Source of the DNA: Psilocybe azurescens
Lineage: Eukaryota > Basidiomycota > Agaricomycetes > Agaricales > Agrocybaceae
Assembly (NCBI GenBank): GCA_023853785.1
Contig: JAJIRX010000549.1
Span: 275,794-339,793 of the forward strand
Direction of reading: 5' to 3'
DNA length: 64,000 nt
How positions within the stretch are numbered: the stretch's first letter is position 1; each line of letters starts with the position of its first letter. Positions 1 to 10,786 of the stretch are shown in pieces. The notes beneath the pieces were generated by a model. It was not told the origin of the DNA. It worked only from the letters and a program-made list of their open reading frames with translations, and did not search any database. Both the position numbers and the translations under genes were made by a program.

Positions 1-852
1 CCACAATTGACAGTTACAAACTATCCTCCCGAAATCGGAGAACAGGGAACGAACGGCGTCCCATTAGTACTAGTAGTACGATGCCTACTGGACCCCAGAC
101 AGCACGAATAGGATCCCTGAAATAACCACACACTCACGCCCAATAGATGGCTCCCCAATCCACAACCAGTTCACAACACACACCAATCAGCCAATTGTGG
201 CCCCCCCTGAGCGAGAACGCCGCCACACAGGATCACGAGGTCTAAAAATAGACGCCACCGTCAAAGTCATGTCATCGATTGCCCATGATCTCACAGGCTG
301 CGCGCGTGTGGAACGACTGTACATGTCTCACCAGGCGAAAAAGTGGAACGACTTGATGATAATCTATTAAAATACATGTCGCATGTTCATTACTTCGTTA
401 ATTGTGGCACCAGACAATTTGTGACAATCGAGCTTCATGCGACATGTTTATAGTATTGTATGGACTTCAGGGCCGCTTAACGCATTGAGGGTTTTTACCC
501 TGCATTTATTTATATGAACGACTTGTTATAAGGCCCGGGCTCACTTCCATACTTAGCGCTGAATTAGGTTGGTTGGTTAGTTATTCGCAGAGACCTTTGT
601 CTGGAGGTGTAGACGAGCAATGCATTGTGGTACGTCTTTCACTCTTCCGATTTGACTGCGCAGTTTATTCAAACTGCTCACAATCAGAGCAGATCCGCCC
701 AGAAAAAATTACTATTTGAATCAGCAATATATGGTATAATTAAAATTCAATAGTGAAGTAAAGCTTTACAGCATTCCAGGAAACAGACAAAAAGAAAAAT
801 AATTGGGCCCACAGTCATCTCCACCACAGCATCCGATTGCGCTTTCTCGGAT
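1..852. other. No recognisable gene
   Basis: I see no long open frame or familiar protein here. The last 150 bases are AT-rich. It lies downstream of the F-box-like pseudogene on the minus strand, so part may be its former 3' flank. Confidence 0.5.
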
Positions 853-3110
853 CTAGCTTTGTGCACTGAATACGCTTGTATGGGCTAGTAGCCGCCGCTG
901 CCACATCGACAGGGTCTGTCTCCCTCTCACGGAGTAAGAGAGAACGATTTCATGGCTAGCTTCACGGTGTCCATCCGACTCAATAAGGTCTCGGACTGCT
1001 ATGACATCATCTTCGTCCAGTAATTCCAAGTTCAAAGGCTTCTTCGAAAGGAGACGATGTCTATTCCGGACATGAGCGGGCTACACAAGCAAAAGGATGA
1101 CGGAAGGAAAGCGATACGTTGATATCGACGAATCGTAAAGCGAGCAAATGACCAACAAAGACGCACCACAACCGACCACCCCGACCTGCGGACGGATCAT
1201 TGCAAGAGACACACTCCAGTATAGGATTTGCAGCGTTCATCTCTGCCAAGGTAGTCGTTTGCGGGTTCTTTCCACATAACGTCACAACATCGGACAGTAT
1301 GCGCAGGTTCTCGGTTCTATTGTAAACTGATTCCCCATACCGATTCCACGGCGCCTGGCCAGTGACTTGTTGAACAACACCAAAATCCCCGAGATCCGTG
1401 ACATAACGGGAACTTTTTGTTGGGCGTGCGTGCGTTAAGACACTCGGATAATGCACCAGTGCTTCCTCTAGTGTTGGGGAGCAGTCAGAGCGGGTGAACG
1501 CTGTGGTCGCCAAGTGCAATACCCTATCCCGGTCAAAGACGTAGTTGCTCCCACATCCAGAACTGGTGAGAGCGATGAGTTCATCTTTCATCTCCGCTTG
1601 CAATTGCAGGTTGACGCCAGGAAGTATCGAAAGAAGATGGTCCGCCTATGCTGAGACGATGAATGATCCCGTAGGCGTATTTATGATTAGATCTGAGATG
1701 GCTGGCTGATGTAGTATGTCTCCGACGCCAGGTGAGATACTGTTAGGAGGAAGTGTGGTATGGTACATTTTCAAAATCTGGCATAAAACGGGTGGTCGAT
1801 CTCGCAAAAAATTTCACGTTCATGTTTTAGCCTTCCTCGCCTGAAGCCCTCCACGTGTTTTATGAGGAAAGGATCCAAGGCAAAAAGCACTAGGGTGCAG
1901 TGGATATCAGGGCTATCTGTGTATAAACGATTGGTATTCGACTCCCAGGAGAGAACGCACCACTCTGTGCGAGTTCACGTTTGCACGCTTACTGCAGCTC
2001 GAACAAGCTCTCTATATTTAACTGTGCTGTAGACATCTGAGCAAGCTCCTCACCCCATCCTTTCGCCCTCAGGCGATCTACGATACTGGGGAGAGTGAGT
2101 AAGAAAGTAATTGGACAAACATTTACGCTTACCTGGCTTTCCACACCTTCCTAAATATTGCCTTGGCTTCTGCGCAAAGGTCAGAAATCGAATAAAACCA
2201 TCTTTCGCAGAGGGTTTCAGTCTAGAAAAACAGTGAGAGGCCTGGGAACGAGACATAAGGTGGTATTCTTACTTCCTCTAACGCATATTTTGCCTGTGCC
2301 TTCTGGTGGATCCAAGCATCCTTGGCACTCGGATCTACACGTTTAAGCTCTTTACACCATTTGAGGTATATGTCGTGTCTTTGATAGTTCTGAATACCAT
2401 GTCCTGAGAGAGAAGATAAAATAGATCCCTGCATGTATGAAGAAACCTGCATACCTGGTTTTAAGGCTTGCACGGAGGGAATTACACGGGCTGAAAGTGT
2501 ATCAGATAAATGGCCCTCTAAGACTTTAAATCTACAGGCACGATAGCTGCTTTGTCATCAGCGGAAATATTGGATGCATATACACATACTTTGCGTCTAT
2601 GCACTCTACACAAGCTCTCGTCTTAACCGCCCAGCAGGTGTATAACACATTGTGACCATCAAGGCAGTACTGTATAGAATGTCAGCATTATCACTCAATA
2701 TACATTGACACTATAACGCGAGAGGATAAATGCTACTCACGTGGCAGGTTTTATCAGAGACAACATATGTATATTGAGGCAGGTTCAAATCATCGGGATA
2801 TAGAGGAAAAGGACATTCCGCAAACTCAGAAACATTTGAGAATGCATTTCTCCATAACCACATCGAAGAACGAATCATAAGGGTGGCTCGTACAGCGTTG
2901 GATGTAAGAGCTAGATGGAACAACTCGATTGGTTGGAGACGCAAAACCATCTAGAGTAATCATGGTTTACATTCAAATTATGCTATAGAAAATCATTTTC
3001 ATGCAGCGCACCTCATTTAGCATATCCATAGGTAATTCAAGAAATTTGGACTGGTTTAAGAGTCTATCATCTCTTTGATGCTTCTTGTTTGGTTTTCGTC
3101 AGGGGTTTCG
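853..3110 (-). pseudogene. F-box-like protein, decayed multi-exon copy
   Basis: On the minus strand, fragments line up with the expanded agaric F-box family. A basic N-terminal stretch leads into FLELPMDML (exon about 3012-3110). After a GT-AG intron comes the F-box helix region (IELFHLALTSNAVRATLM, exon 2741-2950). Then follow a cysteine-rich segment (CLDGHNVLYTCWAV, exon 2590-2669), a middle part (about 2255-2430), and a C-terminal part (1061-1640, then 853-1035). Several introns keep GT and AG. Against function: near 1647 the frame that joins the two C-terminal parts carries a TAG stop, and around 1760-1790 the frame shifts. In this family the F-box binds Skp1 of SCF ubiquitin ligases; the substrate is unknown. 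Exon limits are by eye. A rapidly diverging live gene with extra introns is possible but less likely. Confidence 0.65.
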
Positions 3111-5032
3111 TCAGGCAGGTGCTTTGTTTTCTTGCCTTGAGGAACACAAACGATGTGTGTTCCATAATCCTGTTTATATTTTTATGATGTTACAGTCTTG
3201 AATGTAGGTGTCATATCTGTTTTGTCGCTTCCACCACAAGTCCGTTGGGAGTTGGATTCTAAGGCAAACTAAGGGACCAAGGATATCTCAGTGGCTCACG
3301 AACTTTGCACGAGTCACAGTATCACAGAGAAAAATAGAGAAAGATATCAAACCTACAGAATATATAATGCCTGGGACCAGACAAGGAAAGAAGAGTTAAG
3401 GACAAGGAAGGACCGATTCTGAAGCACTTCTGGTTTTCTTAGTTGGTGTCAACGATTATGCAACATGGCTAAATTTGGCAAGTATATTCACGTGCCATGT
3501 GTAAGTCGCGGTTCGAGTCGACTCAGCTTTCAACTTTTTCTTTCCGACCATCATCATCAGCCTGGAATTCCAAGGCCCTTCTATTTGCCCTATCCCGTGA
3601 TACCCGGAAAAGCTCATACTTCTCCTTTCTATCTGGATACTCAACGCGATGCTAACTCTCCATCAGCAGTAACTATTGTCTAAGGGCTTCAGCTCAACAC
3701 GTTTCTCAGTTTGGTATGGAAGAATGCATGGATGAGAAGAGGCTTTGAGAAGCTTTCTGACCAGTGGAAGAGGAAACCTATAAACTGCCACCTCTTTCTC
3801 TGTTGCAACACCCGACAATGCTTCACTCCCATATATGTGGGCGACACTTGCGCTGTTTTCTAGGTTCTGTTCACCGACCGACTTATTCCTCGATTGTCAC
3901 TATTTTTTCTTCATCCAGCTCTCATATGGCGACCTCCTATGGAATCAGTCTAACTCCAGCTTTTTTAATAAGGCTGTCTCCGTGTTTCCTGGAATCGATT
4001 TTGACAATCTGCATAAACCCAACATAAACCCTCACCTTCATCGCGCATACATCCCACTTTTCCACTCCCCCGTTCGACCTTCTAGCTTCGCCATTGAGAC
4101 TGACTCTGCTTACTTCCCTAACCTTGGCTTTGATAATGTCCATAAACCGTCTCTTTAATCGCTCATATATTCCATTTTTGCATTCCCCCGCCCCTCCGAT
4201 GGATCTTCCGTTAGCTGCCGCCCTCCCTCTCACTTTATCCCTGTGTACCTTCCCTTGTGTGATTCATACACCTACTATAAATACCCTATCTTCCATTTCT
4301 CGCGCATATACGTGCTTTTTATCCATTTCATTACTTTCAAACTGTATCACACACCCGCTCTGTGCTATGGCCACCCGTCACGATTTTTACTTTCTCACGC
4401 ATATATACACCTCCTTTCCTTGTTTTAAGTTCTTAGCTGGCCACCAAAATCTCTTCCGTACATCACAATGCGACCTCTGCAAGTGGAGCTTTGACGATTC
4501 ATTTCATTTTCTATGACTCAATGAATCTGCCCATCTTTGCAGCGTCGCACGGTGATTCTGGTGGAGACGTCTGCTTCAATGCGCATGTATCTCATCTTAC
4601 CTACTAAACATCTCTATGCTGGCTACTCACACACTATTGGCTCAACTTCGTCTTTACTACGATAACTCACGCTTTGTGGGCATTTCCCTCTGATTTTCCA
4701 AGCCTCAATGCCGGTGTTTCCACAATACCTATTGTTGCTATTATTTACTTACTACCCAGTAATGGCTTTTATTCCTGCTGGTACTTTTCTGGTGAGTGCA
4801 GAATCCTCTTCAACTATTCCAAGTTCCCAGCAAGATCCTCCGTCAGCGCGTCGGCTGTGACTTTTGAGGCTGTCCTTACACTGACCCTTTTTAGTGTATT
4901 CGACCCATGCTTTATTTTATCAGGCAACATCTTCCACTCGAGATGGAATTCTTTTAGTGCTAACACTGTTTCATTGGGCGCCATTGCATAATCCTCAGTC
5001 TTGCTACATACCTAATCTTAAAGCTACGATCG
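3111..5032. other. No recognisable gene; degenerate tandem repeat
   Basis: Open frames on the plus strand between 3764 and 4516 match nothing I know. Around 3990-4200 two stretches about 130 bp apart are alike: both run from a CATAAACC-type start through TCGC-CATA to a CCCCC run. This looks like a decayed tandem duplication and explains the overlapping open frames. Confidence 0.35.
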
Positions 5033-6035
5033 CTATACTACGCTAGACTCGGCGCATTCATCTGTTGTAGCCAAGTACCAAGCAGGGACACGACGTTCAG
5101 GATCGTCCACTAGCTCTGTGCCTCGCGCCTTCAGCGCAGAGAGGCGGGTAATGCGTGCAGCTTTCATACCTAGGAAGAGTAGCACCCATCAGCAGCGGAA
5201 GCCGGAATGACAGTGGGATGATACGTACAGGCAATAGCAGCTACGAAAGCGGATCCGATGGACAATGGGGTAACGACGGGGCGCACGGGATCGTTGAAAA
5301 CAAGAGGATTCTCGGACGAGAGGACTATTACCAAGAGCAAGAACGCCGTGCCTGATCGGTGGACAGCTTGTTAGGGATGATCAATGCAAATAAGGGATAA
5401 TGGTCGGTCTAACATATATTTATGGCGGCGGATACGCTAGCGAAACTGTAATGTTTAGCGGCCAGAATCGGCTTGGGTCCTACTTCAGAGCTCCTTCTAC
5501 CTTGAGCTCTAAGGCTAATCAGAGGATGAGTGTGTTTTCTGATTGGCGAAGGAGGCAAGACGACTAACAGGGATAGGACCATAAAAAGGGGGATGATGGA
5601 ATTGAACGCAAAGCCTGCAAAATTACCGGCATATGCACGATTCGCTATAATAACCTGAGAAGACGTAATATTCGAGTTCAAGAGTTGACCTCACTAGATG
5701 TACCACGATCACTCTGCGCCACGCTGAAGCCGAATCCAATAGAGCATGTAGTCATATGGCAGAACTGAGCGATAAGAGCGGTCCCTTATATCGGAAAAAG
5801 AATGAATGTCGGATGCAGAGAATGTGAGAATTGTAGCTGTTCACTTACAATAGTAGGTAGAGCGACGGATCAGAAAGTCGCATGCTCTGCGTTCGCGGGT
5901 TGGACAAACACTGTCGCCGCTGGAGACTGTTGTGCCATCAACTTGTATTTCAGGTCCTTTCGCGACTGCATCCGACTCGAGGTCTTCTTTCTCGAGAAGA
6001 GGAGCAACCTCCTCAGGTACGATGTTTGCTGCCAT
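5033..6035 (-). CDS. Multi-pass membrane protein, tandem copy A
   Basis: Five exons can be joined in frame on the minus strand. The start at 6035 gives an acidic N-terminus with PEEVAPLL, an ExxxLL-type dileucine signal that in other proteins directs sorting to vacuole or lysosome. Hydrophobic stretches follow: ALIAQFCHMTT, then IIPLFMVLSLLVVLPPSP, then TAFLLLVIVLSS, then a stretch ending VAAIAC. The C-terminal tail begins MKAARITRLSA and ends at the stop near 5033. About four membrane segments are expected. Introns have GT-AG ends and sit at the same places as in copy B (7457-8473), with which it shares about half or more of its residues by eye. The donor after exon 3 is a weak GTTAGA. I do not recognise the family; the role is unknown, but a vacuolar or endosomal membrane site is a reasonable inference. 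Confidence 0.7.
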
Positions 6036-7456
6036 TGATTGGGGTAAGTGGGTAAATAGGTAAAGAACGTAGTTGCGTGTGACAAGTGAGGAAGGATATT
6101 TAAGACAGACTTGTTATTAGGTTTGATGCTGTGTAGCTCCACTGCTCCTCAACTGGCCCCACTCTGCTCAGAAGTATTTATACACAAAAATAACGCAAAC
6201 GCAATTATCAACAATCGATGGAAGAATTTTCGGCAAGTTGTCTGCTATTACTAGTAGTACTACGTTTCTAACCGGTATAGCAAGCTGTCGGACCGTCCCA
6301 GGCGCTCAAGATAGCAGTCCGCTTTCTCCTACTATCTTCTGTTGAATATACTTAGTATATGAAAGATATCCCATGGTTTCGTATGTGTATATTTGTTCTG
6401 TTCCTCTTGAAGAAAACAACACATCGATATCGGGGCTCTATTATTCTGCAGTGTTTGGGATCTCTTCAAAATGACCAAGATTACATCTCCATCCCATATA
6501 TATCAGCTAAGAAGCCGTCGTAGCAAGACGCAGCTTGTTTATGATATAGTTGTCGCTTTTGGACCCCACCATTGCTTAGGGTACTTATCCCCAGAATCGA
6601 TACCTCATCCAGTCCCGCTACCTCGACTTCCTCCCATAGGCGCTTCCTGATATGCACTCGCCAAAATTATGACACGTAGTGGCTTGCGTATCACCCTCTA
6701 GAATCATTTCCCTGAAAAATGTTGCTTCTATTCCAGCTGGTTATTGTGGTTAAATTTAAAGAGTGTGCGACTTCCACCGAGTTCGCATATGTACCGAGGT
6801 GATATACATCTTGCCTTTCTGTTCCGAATTCACTGTTTGTAAGCATCTACAATGACGAGACAAATGGCTATAGGTAGCTCTAGTAAAATCCCACAAGTAC
6901 AGGTGTAATCGTATCATATATATAGATTGGGCAGGAGCTTCCAGATTGTGGATGATGTCCTGGTAGGGGACACGAAGGTTGGCTATGCCGGGGCAGTCCA
7001 TAGAAGTGTGCCTCAGTGCCCAATAAAATCCTGAATGTAATATGGTAGGATGAGTGCTTTTTTTTGTTTTGCGGGGGGGAATGGATAGGAATGGACGTAG
7101 CAGTGGATAAATGATAGGACTAAGCAAGAAAGCTTGAGGCATCATGATAGCGCCCGAACAACCAATAACAACAGCGAGATATCCGGAGCAGCGCCCTTCA
7201 GCATCATTTCGTAAACGGTTTACATCCTGAATCAAAGTCGCAGCAGGTTGAGGCCATGATTTCCGTGATAACGCCTTCAGTGCGAGGAGTAAATACAAGT
7301 ATCACCATATAACGGGACAAAAATCAACACAGTCTTCACAATGTTCAGTTGTTAAATAAAACATTCAGGAGTGACACTGGGCCGTCCAACGCGGTACATT
7401 AGTAATAAACCTCCATGATTCCCTACCCTCCAACCGTAGGAGGATGGTTGAAAAAA
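6036..7456. other. Intergenic, no convincing gene
   Basis: The first 150 bases upstream of copy A resemble the matching stretch upstream of copy B, so the duplicated block includes the 5' leader. A 180-codon open frame on the minus strand (6756-7298) has no recognisable domain and no homologous counterpart beside copy B. I do not call it a gene. Confidence 0.4.
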
Positions 7457-8473
7457 TTAAGCCGGCAGTTGTACTTCTCTATCAGACTTGCGATAGATTT
7501 GAGATTCGTCCATTGTAGCCAGGTGCCATGCGGGGACACGATATTCAGGATCGTTAACCAGCTCGGTTCCTCGTGCGTTCTGTGCAGAGAGACGGGTAAT
7601 GCGAGCGGCTTTCATACCTAGTAGGAAGCAGATCGCTCGTCAGCAATGGTGAACGAGAAATGAAGGTGAAATGATACGTACATGCAATCGCAGCTACGAA
7701 GATGAATCCGATGGCCAATGGGGTAACGATGGGGCGCACGGGATCTTCGAAGACAAGAGGATTCTCGGAATACACGACCGTTAATAAGACATAGAAGAAG
7801 TTGACTGGTAGAGGACAGTTTGTTAGAGATGATGATGACCAGTGATATAATGTAAATGAGCGATGATGAACAGTCGTACCTGTGTTGAGGAGGGCGCAGA
7901 TTCGCGTGCAAATGTAATGTTTGCCGGCCAGAATGCGCTTAGGTCCTACTTCACTGCCCTTCTTGTATTGAACTCGGATGCTGGTCAGAGAGTGAGTATG
8001 TTTTCTGACCGTGGAAGGAGGCAAGATGACTAACAGCGATAGGATGAGGAAAAAGGGAGACCCAGAATACATCAAAGAGGCGATGTAGACATAGCCCATA
8101 GCCACTGTGTTGAACAAATTGAGATGAAGTAATGGTCAAGTATAAGGGATGAGCTCACTGGGTGTACCACGATCGTATGCGACACTGAAGCCGTATCCAA
8201 TAGAGCTCATAGTTATATGACAGAACTGGGCGATAAAAGCGATCCCTATTATGGCGGAGTGGAAGTTGAACGTATGTCCACAGAGATGGGGGTTGGTGAC
8301 TTACAGTAGTAGGTAGAACGATTGGACAAGAAGTCGGTTACTTTGCGGCCACTACTGGCGACGGCCTTGGTGTCGACCTGGACTTCAGGTCCTTTCACGG
8401 CTGCATCTGACTCGAGCCTGACTTTCTCATCGAGAAGAGGAGCAGCCTCCTCTGCAGCGGTGTTTGGAGCCAT
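7457..8473 (-). CDS. Multi-pass membrane protein, tandem copy B
   Basis: Paralogue of copy A with the same exon plan. Exon 1 starts at 8473 and carries AEEAAPLL, again an ExxxLL dileucine signal within the first 15 residues. After a GTAAGT donor the next exon gives IAFIAQFCHITMSSIGYGF. The third exon gives YVYIASLMYSG followed by FFLILSLLVILPPS and a hydrophilic loop (KKGSEVGPKRILAGKH). Then come NFFYVLLTVVYSE and TPLAIGFIFVAAIA, and a short tail ending at the stop near 7457. The predicted length is about 230 residues with about four membrane segments and the N-terminus probably cytosolic, where the dileucine signal would be read. All reconstructed introns are GT-AG and in phase, so this copy looks intact. 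The family is not recognised. Divergence from copy A is spread over the whole protein, so the duplication is not recent. Confidence 0.75.
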
Positions 8474-8682
8474 TGTTTGGGGTAATTGGGTAAGGAACGT
8501 ATTTGTGCGTGAATAAGAGTTGTATTTGGGTGTATAAGAGAGAAAGGTTGTTGATATACCTGATGCTGTGCGAACTCGACTCGACTCGTCAGCTGGCCGC
8601 TTTCGGCTGCCGGTTATGTAGATCCATGAAACCCGTGATTATGCAAGCAATGATAACCAACAAGTTACAGTTGAGTTACAGC

Positions 8683-9226
8683 TAGTGTTGTTGGCAAAAC
8701 GTCGCCATTTCGCCTCGCCGGCGATCGCCAGGTGGCGATACTCGCCGGCCAAAACAGCCTGGCGAAAGGTGGCGACAAATATTAAATATTTGTGTTGATC
8801 ATTTGTTTGTTTTGTGATCGTTCATCAGTGGTTTCCATCAAACACATCGAACTCCGCTATATGCCGACAAGAAGCCGGTGCGCGTCTTGATTTTGTTGAA
8901 ATTCCCTTGATACGCTCCGCCGACATGCCGTCTTGTGGTGGCTGTGGCACCCAGCAGACGACTTTATTCTCGAGTACTTCAAAAGTCGGCAAGATGTGCA
9001 ATGCCTGGACTGTCCAGACAGCATACCAGTTATGCAGCATAACCATATTTATTTAATCGTTTTTGCTTTGTTTCTACTTCGTTATGTTCAAAAACAACAA
9101 AGACTACCTCAAATTTTACGTAATAATGAGTTTCGCCAATCGCCAAGTATCGCCACTTTCCCACGCCAGGGGTATCGCCTCCCCGGCGAATGGCGAATGC
9201 TCCGGGGAGTATTGCCATCCACACTA
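8683..9226. mobile_element. hAT-like non-autonomous element (MITE)
   Basis: A 544-bp element flanked by a perfect 8-bp target duplication, GTTACAGC (8675-8682 and 9227-9234). The termini begin TAGTGTTG on the left and, read inward on the other strand, TAGTGTGG on the right; about 15 of the first 18 positions agree. An 8-bp duplication with TAGNG-type ends is the signature of hAT transposons. Both subterminal regions are packed with GGCGA and TCGCC motifs in both orientations, as expected for clustered transposase binding sites. The middle has only short open frames without recognisable transposase, so it would need a transposase in trans. Confidence 0.75.
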
Positions 9227-10786
9227 GTTACAGCGGAGGATTTACCCGCCCATGTCTACTCATCATATCTACTCATCATCCTTCCAACCATTGAATCAAG
9301 GCTTGGGAGTGCAATATCCCATTTCCAGGCGATTATGTTGAGTAGTGAGTTAGCAGGACCGACCAACGAAAGGTTGTGCTTCTGGTTCTCCCCCTCGTCG
9401 GATTTTGTTTCTGTCGTGATGTACAATTAAGTATCTTGGTTTTTGTTGCCTTGAACTCACCTCTCCTCAGAGTTGACACCTCATCGAGTCTCGACGCTCG
9501 TATCGAATATATGTGAGCTGCCCAGTGCACGCTGTTGGAATATGGTAAGCAAACGCGATAGCACCTCGCTGCCATTTGGCTGTGCGACTGCCGGTTTCTT
9601 TAAACATTTGTACGCATATTCATTCTTACATATTTGTTCATTAATGGTGCATTATTGCACTATTCCTTTTCTGTAATATATACAACATATTCAGTTTGTT
9701 ATCTTTCATTGCGGCACACATTACACCTTTATTAGATTCTATTCACCTTGTAGATATGAGTCTCAGACAACGAAATACTTTATATACGAAACTTCGATAC
9801 GAGCTCATTTGCCTCGCAAACAACTGAGGTGAGTACTATTCTTTATTGCTTAGTATGTTTCATTCATTATACTAAATTACTACCTAGCTTTCGTGTTCTA
9901 GGTAAATACAAATCTATTCTCAGCCGTTTGCCTTGCAAACAACTGAGCTTTCGTGTTATAGAATTCTTACACGCGCATGAGATAATTCACCTAAGATTCG
10001 GCTTGGTCCTTCAATAAATTCATGGTATCCTTTCAATTCTCTCAGGCCAGCTGATAGGACAACCACGACCATTTGTGTTCCATAAGCGCTCGTTGATAAC
10101 ATACTTTGCTATCATTTATTCATCTTCTGCTGCCATACTGACTACAAGATGGACAACAATGCATCGAAACCTTTGGCTAGACTGTCTCAGGCACACTTCG
10201 CTAACGACACACTATGTATCATGTTTTCCGAGCTTCTATGGTCCGCAACAGAATCTCCAACCATAGACGAGAAGAGCGGGGAATGGTTCTTCTTACTTAC
10301 TCAGTGCCCGATTCGACTACTTATATGCTCAGTGTCCTATACGCCACTAGAGATAATCTCTTTAGCGCCTGGAGTCATTACTAATCGTGGCTGCAGGAAT
10401 AAGGTTTGTTGAAGAAACACCCGTTCTAAAGCCATGGTCAAGAATTGGATGTGAAGTTAATCAGTGAACGACCTTCAAAAGCTCAGTATCTAGCGACGTA
10501 AACAGTCATCTCTGAATCATTCTTGCTGTTACATCCGTCATGAATTTCGGCCGCAGAGGCCGATAATAGGGCTTTAGAGTACAATGCGGCATTGAGTGGT
10601 CCCACTTTTCTGGAAGTAAGTCGGCAGATAATTGAAGTAGTGGCATTACTTTGAAGACCCAGTGAGTCGTTAGTGGGTTGTCGGAAAACTGCGGCCGATC
10701 ATGATCAGCCATGCGATCGATTTGATTTCGGTTGCATCCGACACATACAGACGCAAATTTTGGCTACTTCTTGAGAGGCAATAGCG
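9227..10786. other. No recognisable gene; short direct repeats; SHMT upstream region
   Basis: A roughly 20-bp word (TTGCCTYGCAAACAACTGAG) occurs near 9812 and again near 9929, with a second pair (AGCTTTCGTGTT) nearby. No open frame is convincing. The last part must contain the SHMT promoter, but I see no clear TATA or CCAAT box close to the start. Confidence 0.35.

Noticed and set aside
6756..7298. 180-codon minus-strand frame
   Set aside because: No domain, no homologous partner in the duplicated block, and odd composition. Left as uncertain.
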